From positions 1-30,098 of the forward strand of contig JAEWAU010000072.1 in assembly GCA_023391535.1 (NCBI GenBank): a stretch of DNA of 30,098 nt, read 5' to 3'. The position numbers and the translations under genes were made by a program. This DNA is from Bacillota bacterium. Lineage in GTDB: Bacteria > Bacillota > Clostridia > Oscillospirales > Ethanoligenentaceae. Below, piece by piece: positions 6,424-13,527 of the stretch. The stretch's first letter is position 1. The number at the start of each line of letters is the position of its first letter. Below the pieces are notes generated by a model, which saw nothing but the letters and a program-made list of their open reading frames with translations, was not told where the DNA came from and did not search any database.

Positions 6424-7185
6424 TTATTTCAGGCGGGCCACCATTTTATCGAGCCTTTTTCTGAAAAAGCGGTTGAACCATTTCTTATCTGCAAAATTCG
6501 CCACGAGCCACGGGCTGATAAAATAATAAGCCCTGATGAACGCTCTGCCGAGAATCGTGGCGGATAAGGCGTCGTCGCGGTATCGCCGGAGAATCCTTAC
6601 CTGCGGGCAGTCGTAAGACCCGTATACCGCGGTGGCAATATAGCACCCTTCTTTTTTACTCTCCTGTTTTTTCTTTGCAGCCGTATTTTCCGCCCCGGCC
6701 TGTTTGTTTTTACTGTGCGCAATCCGAACCGGATGTTTCGATTCCTCAATGCCGGAGGTGATTCGTTTACCGATGTACTCGGGGTTGATTCCGTAAGTAG
6801 TCCAAAGCGTAATGAGGGGGATTCCCGCTTCCTCGCAAATATCCCGCACCTTGCGGTCCCTTTCCTTGCGGTCGGGGGCGTTATGTGTATCATCGTTGAT
6901 TTCGAGTAAAAGAACCGGCCTGTATTCCCTGTCAAAAACACAGGCGTCTATATTCCGGTACAATTCATTTTGAAATTTGAAGTTGTCCGTTCTGTAAACA
7001 ACGCTCGCCAGGTTCACCTGCGGCTGTAAATAGTATCCGGCGGGTAAAACGCTTTTAATCGCTTTTAAGTACGCCTTTTCCGTTTCCGAAACCAGAGATT
7101 TCTTTACTTCATACAGGTAATTTTCTTCCGCTGGCTTGTCGCTGCTAAAACCTGCTTCTTTTTCGGTCTGCTCATCGTCCGGCAT
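6424..7185 (-). CDS. DUF2726 protein with C-terminal CFI-box
   Basis: 253 residues. Residues about 25-150 match DUF2726: EKAYLKAIKSVLP near the start, DACVFDREYRPVLLLEINDDTH, R-x-x-RD, and GIPLITLWTTYG. The spacing resembles a PD-(D/E)xK nuclease-like fold. A Lys-rich linker follows (about 160-180). Residues about 183-235 (CYIATAVYGSYDCPQVRILRRYRD onward) match the small CFI-box C-terminal module known at the ends of many unrelated bacterial proteins. The biochemical role of both parts is uncertain; I infer nucleic-acid binding or cleavage for the first. The gene is markedly lower in GC than its neighbours, which suggests transfer. It has its own promoter at 7220-7248. Confidence 0.8.
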   Translation of the reverse strand: MPDDEQTEKEAGFSSDKPAEENYLYEVKKSLVSETEKAYLKAIKSVLPAGYYLQPQVNLASVVYRTDNFKFQNELYRNIDACVFDREYRPVLLLEINDDTHNAPDRKERDRKVRDICEEAGIPLITLWTTYGINPEYIGKRITSGIEESKHPVRIAHSKNKQAGAENTAAKKKQESKKEGCYIATAVYGSYDCPQVRILRRYRDDALSATILGRAFIRAYYFISPWLVANFADKKWFNRFFRKRLDKMVARLK

Positions 7186-7219
7186 TTCATCATCCCCATA
7201 TTTTTCTCAGTTTTAAAAT

Positions 7220-7248
7220 ATTGTACCATATTTAACCTGCCGTTTGAA
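7220..7248 (-). promoter_or_regulatory. Promoter of the DUF2726 gene
   Basis: Minus strand -35 TTCAAA (7243-7248), 17-nt spacer, extended -10 TGG-TACAAT (-10 hexamer at 7220-7225). The ATG is 35 nt downstream of the -10. Confidence 0.6.
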
Positions 7249-7308
7249 GTGTCCTCCGAAGTTTGCGGCGGCGCTTCCGGTTTGGTTCGGGAACGGATGC
7301 CTCTATAG

Positions 7309-7383
7309 AAAAAGGCGGAGCCGCAAACCCTTTCGGGTAAGTTGCTCCGCTTTTCTGTAGGGCGCGCCGTTTCGGCGCGCCTG
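7309..7383 (-). terminator. Terminator region after mrp
   Basis: On the minus strand AAAAGCGGAGC and GCTCCGCCTTTTT form an A/U-flanked stem with an inner ACCC-GAAA-GGGT hairpin, ending in five T (7311-7355). Just before it lies a second perfect hairpin, GGCGCGCC/GGCGCGCC (about 7361-7381). It ends the mrp transcript before the DUF2726 promoter. Confidence 0.7.
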
Positions 7384-7407
7384 TTGCCTTATTTCGCGTT
7401 AAGCCGC

Positions 7408-8262
7408 TTACGCGCCCGCTTCTTTGCCCCAGCGCAGGGAGGGTTCGATTTTGTCCCCCACGGCGCGCAGAACCTCGCCCGCCTCGCCGGAAAGCCCGCT
7501 TTCCTGCCGGCCCAGCGCCGCCACCTGCGGCAGCATGGGCAGGCTTCCCAGAAGAGGCAGCTGTTCGCGCGCGAGGAAATCCCGCAGCGGGGCCTCGTCG
7601 AACAGGCGGATTGCCTTTCCGCAATCCGGGCAGCGCAGGTAAGCCATGTTTTCCACAAGACCCAGCACATGGATATCCAGCTTTTTCGCCATGCGCACCG
7701 ATTTCGCCACCACCATGGAGGCAAGGTCGTGCGGCGTGGAAACCACCACGGCCCCGCTGAGCGGCAGCGACTGCATCACCGTGAGCACCACGTCGCCGGT
7801 GCCCGGAGGCATATCGATAAACAGGCAGTCGAGTTCGCCCCAGAACACGTCGGTCCAGAACTGCTTGACGGCGCCCGAAAGAATAGGCCCGCGCCAGATG
7901 ACGGGCTCTTCCTCGTCCTCCAGAAAAAAGTTGAGGGAAACCACCGGAATGCCCTCCGCCGTTTGGGCGGGCAGTATCCCCATTTCGTTCTGGCCGCAGC
8001 GTGTGCCGGCCGGAATGCCCATGAGCCGCGGAATGCTCGGCCCGGTGATATCCGCGTCCAAAATGCCCACTTTTTTGCCGCGGCGCGCGAATTCACGCGC
8101 CAGCAGCACCGTTACGCTGGATTTTCCCACGCCGCCCTTGCCGCTCATCACGGCGACGGTGTTTTTAATGCTGCTGAACGAATTGAGCGGCTCGAAGGAA
8201 CAGCCGCTTTGCTGTTCGCTGCTGCAGTTGCCCTTGGAAGGGCAGTTTTCGCAGTCCGCCAT
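7408..8262 (-). CDS. mrp: Mrp/NBP35 family P-loop ATPase (iron-sulfur cluster carrier)
   Basis: 284 residues from the ATG at 8262 (MADCENCPSKGNC), which has the SD AAAGAGAGG; an in-frame extension upstream lacks an SD. The deviant Walker A motif is SGKGGVGKSS, followed by GILDADITGPSIP and FIDMPPGTGD. The CPDCG pair near residue 222 is the cluster-bridging CxxC typical of ApbC/Mrp. The short Cys-rich N-terminus resembles the extra cluster site of Nbp35-like forms. The role is transient binding and transfer of [4Fe-4S] clusters in the cytosol. It is transcribed alone from its own promoter, divergently from prfC. Many ferredoxin enzymes in this window would need such a carrier, but that link is inference. 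Confidence 0.93.
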   Translation of the reverse strand: MADCENCPSKGNCSSEQQSGCSFEPLNSFSSIKNTVAVMSGKGGVGKSSVTVLLAREFARRGKKVGILDADITGPSIPRLMGIPAGTRCGQNEMGILPAQTAEGIPVVSLNFFLEDEEEPVIWRGPILSGAVKQFWTDVFWGELDCLFIDMPPGTGDVVLTVMQSLPLSGAVVVSTPHDLASMVVAKSVRMAKKLDIHVLGLVENMAYLRCPDCGKAIRLFDEAPLRDFLAREQLPLLGSLPMLPQVAALGRQESGLSGEAGEVLRAVGDKIEPSLRWGKEAGA

Positions 8263-8306
8263 AAAATACCTCTCTTTCCGCCGCATGCGCGGCACCCACT
8301 TTTCTT

Positions 8307-8336
8307 AGTATAATACCATTCTCCCCGGAATTTCAA
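8307..8336 (-). promoter_or_regulatory. Promoter of mrp
   Basis: Minus strand -35 TTGAAA (8331-8336), 18-nt spacer, -10 TATACT (8307-8312), each 5 of 6 to consensus. The start codon lies 45 nt downstream of the -10. Confidence 0.7.
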
Positions 8337-8600
8337 TTTGTGCGCCGCGTTTTCCCGCAATTCTGCAAAAAGGGCGCAAAACGCCGCCGTTCTCCATGCG
8401 GTTCTCTATCCGGTTTCCTGTTTTGCTTTCGATGGTGCATAGTTTCTCCCGCAATTTTGCGGAGACCCGGAGCACACCCCTGCGGGCCTTTTTTCCCGAT
8501 TCATTGAATATTGTTTGTCGGCGGGGGACGCAGCTTTCCGAAAAAACGGCCCGAAGCGCCCTTTTTGCGGGAAACACTGGCGGCGCGGCGCTAAAAAAGG

Positions 8601-8635
8601 TATAATACTATACTATGGGCCCGGCGCGCCGGGCC
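8601..8635 (+). promoter_or_regulatory. Candidate prfC promoter -10 box with GC palindrome at the start site
   Basis: A perfect TATAAT at 8601-8606 lies on the plus strand, but no good -35 box is found 16-18 nt before it. The perfect 18-bp palindrome GGCCCGGCGCGCCGGGCC (8618-8635) begins about 12 nt after the -10. It could be an operator or a hairpin at the RNA 5' end. Confidence 0.4.
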
Positions 8636-8851
8636 GCACGATACTTCTCCCCGCAGGAAACGCCGCGGAAATTTTCCAGCCCCGCGTTTCTACAGCATTT
8701 CCAGAAAAGGTTTACAAATTCCAAAGCGTTTCGTTTTTTCGCCGGAGTCGGAACGGCGAAACGCAGCTTCTCTCAAACTTTTATGGAACTGCAATAGCGG
8801 AGAGCCGTATGAAAAATATACGCCGCCCCGGGCGGCGTTCGGGCAAGGTGG

Positions 8852-10453
8852 ATGGCAGTGCCGCAGAAAAACAATCGTTCGCAGGAGATCGCACGGCGAA
8901 GGACCTTCGCCATCATCTCCCACCCCGACGCGGGCAAAACGACGCTCACCGAAAAGCTGCTGCTCTACGGCGGAGCGATTCGGCTGGCCGGCGCGGTGAA
9001 GGGGCGCAAAGCGCAGAAACACGCCGTATCGGACTGGATGGAGATCGAGAAGCAGAGGGGCATTTCGGTAACCTCCAGCGTGATGCAGTTCGATTACGAC
9101 GGGTTCCATATCAACATTCTGGATACGCCGGGGCATCAGGACTTCAGCGAGGACACCTACCGCACCCTCGTTGCGGCCGACAGCGCCGTAATGCTCATCG
9201 ACGGCGCCAAGGGCGTGGAGGCGCAAACCATCAAGCTGTTCCACGTCTGCCGCATGAGGGGGATTCCCATCTTCACGTTCGTGAACAAGATGGACCGCTT
9301 CTGCAAAGATCCGTTCGAACTGATGGAGGAGCTGGAAAGCGTGCTGGGCATCCGCTCCTGCCCCATGAACTGGCCCGTTGGCAACGGCGATACCTTCCGC
9401 GGCGTCTACAACCGCGCGAAGGGCCGCGTGGAACTGTTTGAAAACCAGGGGCACGGCGAATCCATCGTGGCGGAACACGTAGGCAGCGTGGACGACGCGG
9501 GCTTCCGCGAGGTTCTGGGCGACGACCTGTGCGACAAGCTGCGCGAGGATATCGAGCTGCTGGACGTGGCGGGCGACTCGTTCGACCTTGCGCGCGTGCG
9601 CTCCGGCGAGCTGACGCCGCTCTATTTCGGCAGCGCCATGACAAACTTCGGCGTGCAGCCCTTCCTCGAGGATTTCCTCCGGCTGGCCCCGGCGCCCTCG
9701 GCCCGCAAAACGGAGATCGGCGATATTTCGCCCGAGGACGAAACCTTTTCGGGTTTCATCTTCAAGATTCAGGCCAACATGAACCCCGCGCACCGCGACC
9801 GCATCGCGTTCCTGCGCATCTGCTCGGGCCGCTTTGAAAAGGACATGATGGTGCAGCAGGCGCGCACCGGCAAAACCATCAAGCTCGCGCAGCCGCAGCA
9901 GTTTCTGGCGCAGGACCGCGCCGCCGTGGAGGAAGCCTACGCGGGCGACATCATCGGCCTGTTCGACCCCGGCGTGTTCAGCATCGGCGATACGCTCTGC
10001 TCCGGCGGCAAAACCTTCTCGTTCGAGGGCATCCCCATGTTCCCGGCCGAGCATTTCGCCGCCGTGTCCATCAAGGACGCCATGAAGCGCAAGCAATTTT
10101 TAAAAGGCATGGAGCAGATTGCGCAGGAGGGCGCCGTGCAGCTGTTCAAGCGCCCGGACGCGGCCTACGAATCGCTCGTGGTGGGCGTGGTGGGCGTTCT
10201 GCAGCTCGACGTGCTCTCCTACCGCCTTTTAAACGAGTACGGCGTGGAACTGCGCATCGAAACGCTGCCCTTCACCATGGCGCGGTGGACTAGCTCCGCG
10301 CTGCCCGAAACGGCGCTGGGCTACACCGGCGACGCCCGGCTTGTGGAGGATCAGCGCGGGCGGCAGGTGGTGCTCTTCTCCGGCGAATGGATTCTCAACC
10401 GCATCGCCAGCCACAACAAGGAGATCACCTTCCTCGAAATTCCTCCCGCCTAA
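8852..10453 (+). CDS. prfC: Peptide chain release factor 3
   Basis: 533 residues, full length for RF3. It is a cytosolic translational GTPase that recycles RF1/RF2 from the ribosome after peptide release. G-domain motifs are HPDAGKTT (G1, about residue 25), RGISVTSSV (switch I), DTPGHQDF (G3) and NKMDR (G4). The specific RF3 C-terminal domain includes GVLQLDVLSYRL and ends in NKEITFLEIPP. The ATG at 8852 is very close to the purine box AAGGTGG; a GTG two codons later (8858) has better spacing, so the start is uncertain by two residues. It is monocistronic, with a terminator at 10543-10582. Identification is certain. Confidence 0.97.
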   Translation: MAVPQKNNRSQEIARRRTFAIISHPDAGKTTLTEKLLLYGGAIRLAGAVKGRKAQKHAVSDWMEIEKQRGISVTSSVMQFDYDGFHINILDTPGHQDFSEDTYRTLVAADSAVMLIDGAKGVEAQTIKLFHVCRMRGIPIFTFVNKMDRFCKDPFELMEELESVLGIRSCPMNWPVGNGDTFRGVYNRAKGRVELFENQGHGESIVAEHVGSVDDAGFREVLGDDLCDKLREDIELLDVAGDSFDLARVRSGELTPLYFGSAMTNFGVQPFLEDFLRLAPAPSARKTEIGDISPEDETFSGFIFKIQANMNPAHRDRIAFLRICSGRFEKDMMVQQARTGKTIKLAQPQQFLAQDRAAVEEAYAGDIIGLFDPGVFSIGDTLCSGGKTFSFEGIPMFPAEHFAAVSIKDAMKRKQFLKGMEQIAQEGAVQLFKRPDAAYESLVVGVVGVLQLDVLSYRLLNEYGVELRIETLPFTMARWTSSALPETALGYTGDARLVEDQRGRQVVLFSGEWILNRIASHNKEITFLEIPPA

Positions 10454-10542
10454 CCGGCTGCGCCGGGGCAATCCGCGGGATTGCAAGAGCGGAATTTTTC
10501 GCCCTGCTTCGCGCAGGAAAACGCGCGCTATATACAAGCAGG

Positions 10543-10582
10543 AAAATCCGTGCCGAAATATACGATTTTGGCACGGATTTTT
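10543..10582 (+). terminator. Intrinsic terminator after prfC, possibly bidirectional
   Basis: Perfect 12-bp stem AAAATCCGTGCC/GGCACGGATTTT with a 15-nt loop and five T on the plus strand. The left side with its upstream AAGCAGG resembles the inner stem of the palindromic repeat family. This could be a truncated relative or chance. The rest of the 305-bp gap 10454-10758 shows only AT-rich sequence near dinB. Confidence 0.75.
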
Positions 10583-10758
10583 GCGTCTGCCGCCGAGCGG
10601 CATCCACAGGGATTTTGGGGCGGGTGCGGCGCTGTTTTCCGGCGCTTCGCAGCGGGAAAGCGGAATTTTCGCATCTAATTGGGGCTTTTTTCTATACTTA
10701 AGGGATATTTTTATCGTTTTATAACGCTTTTCGCGGATTTTTGCCGAAAAAAAGCGGT

Positions 10759-11985
10759 TTATTTCGAGGTATTCGGCGGCTTTTTGGCACCCAAGTCGAC
10801 CGGCCGGCCTTCCGCGCCGGAGGGCGGCAGCAGCGCGGCGCGGCGAACGGCGTCCTCCCCGAAGCGTTCGCGCAGGGTATCTACGGCCTGTTCGAGCTGC
10901 CGCTCGCGGGTATCCCGTTCGGGCGGCTCGAACAGCGAAAGCTGCCCGCTTTCCGCCTTCTCGAATCCCGAGAGCGAAATGCCCAGCAGCCGCACGGGCC
11001 GGCCGGTCCAGTTTTTGCGCAGCAGCTCCGCGCCCGCCGCGATGAGGTCGCGCGTCAGGCATGTGGCGGGCAGGGGGGCCTGGCGTGTCACGACGGAAAA
11101 ATCGGCGTATTTGATGGTGACGGTGACGGTGGAGCCCTGCTTGCCGTGGCGGCGGGCGTCGGCCCCCACCTCCTCGGCCAACCCCATCAGGACGCGCCGG
11201 GCGCTGGCGAAATCCGTGATGTCCTGCGGGAGCGTGGTGGAGCGCCCGATGGACTTCATGGCGTCGCGCACACGGGGGGTGACGGGCTCGGGGTCCACGC
11301 CGCGGGCGAGGTCGTAGAGCAGGGCGCCGTATTTGCCCAGCGTCTGCGGCAGCACCGCGCCGTAGGCCGCCATGTCCCCGATGGTGCGCATACCCATCCG
11401 CCGCAGGCGCGCGGCCGTCTGCTCGCCCACGCCGTAAAAGGCGTCCACGGGCAGCGGCCACAGCTTCGCGGGGATATCCTCCTCCCAAAGCTCCGTGATG
11501 CCGAGCGGCTTTTTGATTTCGGAGGCCATTTTGGCGAGGAACTTGCCGGGCGCAATGCCGATGGAGCACCATAGCCCCAGGCTTTGGCCGATCTCGTTCA
11601 TGATGCGCCGCGCGCAGGCGGCGGGCTCCCCGAACAGCAGGGAGCCGCCCGTCATATCGAGCCACGCCTCGTCGATGCTGTTCTGCTCGAGTACGGGCGT
11701 GTAGCGCCCGAGCAGCTCCATCACGCTGCGCGACATCCGGGAATAAAAGGCGTGGTCGGGCGGCACGAAAATCAGCTTCGGGCACAGGCGCTCCGCCTGC
11801 CACAGCGGCATGGTGGTTTTCACCCCGAAGGCGCGGGCCTCGTAATTCGCGGCGAGAACGATGCCGCTGCGGCGCTGCGGGTCGCCCGCCACGGCGGCGG
11901 GAACGCCGCGCAGTTCCGGGCGGCGCGTGGTTTCGCAGCTGATAAAAAAGGCGTTCATATCCACCAGAAACACAGTTCGCCGCAT
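10759..11985 (-). CDS. dinB: DNA polymerase IV (Y-family, translesion)
   Basis: 408 residues from the ATG at 11985 (SD GGGAGG 8 nt upstream); the frame is open further upstream but begins better here (MRRTVFLVDMNAFF). Catalytic metal ligands are Asp9 in VDMNAFFISCE and Asp105-Glu106 in SIDEAWLDMTG. The palm motif SIGIAPGKFLAKMASEIKKP and the thumb helix-hairpin-helix (FYGVGEQTAARLRRMG) are present. QLSLF near residue 360 is a typical sliding-clamp binding motif. It performs error-prone bypass of lesions. It is likely cotranscribed with the 44-codon gene 78 nt upstream. No LexA-type box was recognised in front of the unit. Confidence 0.95.
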   Translation of the reverse strand: MRRTVFLVDMNAFFISCETTRRPELRGVPAAVAGDPQRRSGIVLAANYEARAFGVKTTMPLWQAERLCPKLIFVPPDHAFYSRMSRSVMELLGRYTPVLEQNSIDEAWLDMTGGSLLFGEPAACARRIMNEIGQSLGLWCSIGIAPGKFLAKMASEIKKPLGITELWEEDIPAKLWPLPVDAFYGVGEQTAARLRRMGMRTIGDMAAYGAVLPQTLGKYGALLYDLARGVDPEPVTPRVRDAMKSIGRSTTLPQDITDFASARRVLMGLAEEVGADARRHGKQGSTVTVTIKYADFSVVTRQAPLPATCLTRDLIAAGAELLRKNWTGRPVRLLGISLSGFEKAESGQLSLFEPPERDTRERQLEQAVDTLRERFGEDAVRRAALLPPSGAEGRPVDLGAKKPPNTSK

Positions 11986-12029
11986 ACCGCCCGCCTCCCG
12001 AAACGTCCAGCCCAATTTTCCCCGCCCTG

Positions 12030-12338
12030 CTTCCCCGCGAACTGCCCCGGCGCCAGCCGGCGGTCAGCGGCGCAGGAGATGCGTGAAAAGGGAGAAGCCG
12101 CCCCGCGCGTAAAAGATCACCAGCGCCGCCGCCACCACGGCCACGGCCAGCGCCGCCGTGCTCCCCGGCCGCCCGCTCCCGCGTTTCTGTTTGGACATTT
12201 CCGCAAGACCTCCCCGCGTTTTCGAAATCTGTTCTGCCCCGCAGCATATTGCCCAGCCGGCACCTCGGCGCCGGCCGGCGCGGAAGCGGGCAAAAAATCC
12301 CGCTCCGCTTCCCCGCGAACTGCCCCGGCTCCAGCCGG
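12030..12338. repeat. 31-bp direct repeat flanking the 44-codon gene
   Basis: CTTCCCCGCGAACTGCCCCG continuing for 31 bp starts at 12030 and again at 12308, with a single mismatch. The copies lie on either side of the small membrane-protein gene, one in the gap to dinB and one in its leader. Confidence 0.75.
12064..12198 (-). CDS. Small single-span membrane protein, 44 residues
   Basis: ATG at 12198 with GGGGAGG 10 nt upstream. The translation starts MSKQKRGSGRPGSTAALAV: a basic N-terminus, then about 18 hydrophobic residues (AALAVAVVAAALVIFY) forming one membrane helix, then a short basic tail ending in LLRR. It was read directly from the sequence, being shorter than common ORF cut-offs. It precedes dinB by 78 nt on the same strand behind the promoter at 12377. 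The family is not recognised; the basic N-terminus predicts an N-in orientation. Confidence 0.6.
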   Translation of the reverse strand: MSKQKRGSGRPGSTAALAVAVVAAALVIFYARGGFSLFTHLLRR

Positions 12339-12376
12339 CCGGTAACAGGACTTTTGTTCCCTTATTTGCCGATTGT

Positions 12377-12405
12377 ATTATACCATAAGAGCGGGGTGCG
12401 GAAAA
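12377..12405 (-). promoter_or_regulatory. Promoter of the 44-codon gene and dinB
   Basis: Extended -10 TGG-TATAAT on the minus strand (-10 hexamer at 12377-12382). The -35 position, 17 nt away, reads TTTTCC, a poor match, as is common with an extended -10. Confidence 0.5.
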
Positions 12406-12440
12406 GGGGGAATTTCGCCCCTGCGCGGGACTGCGCGCGC

Positions 12441-12469
12441 TTTACAAACGCCGCGGCGGCCCGTATAAT
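12441..12469 (+). promoter_or_regulatory. Promoter of the M14 peptidase gene
   Basis: -35 TTTACA (12441-12446), 17-nt spacer, -10 TATAAT (12464-12469). The ATG follows 56 nt downstream of the -10. Confidence 0.75.
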
Positions 12470-12525
12470 GAAAAGGGTGTGCGGAAAATTCCGCACGGCC
12501 GAACGGGTATGGGAGGCGCGGCGGG

Positions 12526-13392
12526 ATGGGTGATTTCGAGCGTACCGGCCGCGGGCTGCTGACATTTTCCTGCATGGCCGTGCTGCTTGCCGCGCTGTAT
12601 TTTCTGCTGGCCGCAACGCCCGCGGCGCGCCCGAACACGGGGAAGGCTTCTTCCGCGCAAAACGCAGCGGGGGCCGCGGCGGCGCCCGTGAACCGCTTCG
12701 TGTACGGAAAAAGCGGGCTGGGGCAGGAGCTTTTCTGCACGGGAATCGCGCCCGAAGGGGATTCCAGGGCGCGCCTGCTGCTCACCTATGAAGTTCACGG
12801 TTTCGAGGACGACTACCCGCGCGACGGGCAGACGCTGGTGGATATCGGCAACGCCGTCATCGCGTATTTCTCGGGCCGCCGCGCGGCGCTTGCCTCCTGC
12901 ACGCTGTACGTGGTGCCCTCCGCGAACCCCGACGGGCTCGCATACGGAACCACCGCCTACGGCAAAGGCCGCTGCCAGATTTCGCTGGGCGTGGATATCA
13001 ACCGCGATTTCGCCTATTCCTTCACACCTATCGGTTCCGCGCGCGAGCACACTCTTTCCGCGCCGTTTTCGGCGCCCGAAAGCCGCGCCCTGGAGGCGCT
13101 GGTTCAAAAAATAAAGCCGAACGCCGTAATCGATACGCACGGCTGGTACAACGAATTTATCGGCAGCGAGGCGCTCGACGGCCCGTTTCGGCAAAACCTC
13201 GGCATGCAGAGCGCGTCGCGGTCGGATTTTTCGCCGCGGCTTCAGCACGGCTTTTTCAGCGCGTGGGCGGGTACGCAGCACGCGCAGGCGATGCTGCTCG
13301 AACTTCCGCCCCGGTTCGACCGCGACCCTGCCGGCGCGGCCGAAGGGATCGAAAAAGCGGTGACGCAGCTGGCGGCGCAGCTTTCCAGATAA
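12526..13392 (+). CDS. M14-family zinc carboxypeptidase-like protein, membrane-anchored
   Basis: 288 residues. Residues about 10-32 form a signal anchor, followed by an Ala-rich linker and the peptidase domain outside the membrane. Zinc ligands fit the M14 pattern: His91 and Glu94 in VHGFEDD and His205 in DTHGWYN. NPDG (134-137) and Arg160 in INRDF match substrate-binding positions. Glu259 in MLLELPP fits the catalytic Glu. The domain is short, like bacterial peptidoglycan-directed M14 enzymes that cleave gamma-D-Glu-diaminopimelate bonds; that substrate is inferred. Preceded by a strong promoter and the SD GGGAGG. The start ATG gives the only sensible signal anchor. Confidence 0.85.
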   Translation: MGDFERTGRGLLTFSCMAVLLAALYFLLAATPAARPNTGKASSAQNAAGAAAAPVNRFVYGKSGLGQELFCTGIAPEGDSRARLLLTYEVHGFEDDYPRDGQTLVDIGNAVIAYFSGRRAALASCTLYVVPSANPDGLAYGTTAYGKGRCQISLGVDINRDFAYSFTPIGSAREHTLSAPFSAPESRALEALVQKIKPNAVIDTHGWYNEFIGSEALDGPFRQNLGMQSASRSDFSPRLQHGFFSAWAGTQHAQAMLLELPPRFDRDPAGAAEGIEKAVTQLAAQLSR

Positions 13393-13413
13393 ACGGCGAA
13401 CGAGGCAGCCGCG

Positions 13414-13441
13414 GATGCATCGATTTGCAACCGATTGCATC
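13414..13441. promoter_or_regulatory. Imperfect palindrome upstream of the GH13 gene, possible operator
   Basis: GATGCATCG and CGATTGCATC face each other across ATTTGCAAC, about 90 nt before the GH13 start. Sugar-hydrolase genes are often controlled by LacI-type repressors that bind such symmetric sites, but no regulator gene is adjacent. A second short hairpin, CGCTTTTC-TTC-GAAAAGCG, follows near 13470. Confidence 0.35.
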
Positions 13442-13527
13442 GCCGCTTTCGTGCGAATATTCCCGCGCTTTTCTTCGAAAAGCGAAATCGATAAAAATTT
13501 CGGCAAGGCCGGAAAGGCTAGGATACG

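Larger units (their letters stand above)
8263..8851. other. Divergent intergenic region between mrp and prfC
   Basis: 589 bp with no supported gene. It holds the mrp promoter on the minus strand and a TATAAT with a following 18-bp perfect palindrome on the plus strand. Several small hairpins are present, for example CCGCAATTTTGCGG near 8450 and a GC hairpin with a T-run near 8490. No known riboswitch core was recognised. The stretch 8640-8850 between the plus promoter and prfC would be a leader of over 200 nt. Confidence 0.5.
12199..12525. other. Divergent intergenic region with two promoters
   Basis: 327 bp. It holds the minus promoter for the small gene and dinB (12377), the plus promoter for the M14 gene (12441-12469), one copy of the 31-bp repeat, and a GC hairpin with one bulge (GCGGAAGCGGG/CCCGCTCCGC, about 12282-12310). 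No further gene was seen. Confidence 0.6.

Noticed and set aside
10520..10600. Fourth copy of the palindromic repeat family after prfC
   Set aside because: Only AAGCAGG plus AAAATCCG is shared, and the CCC..GGG loop and outer arms are missing. It works as a simple terminator.
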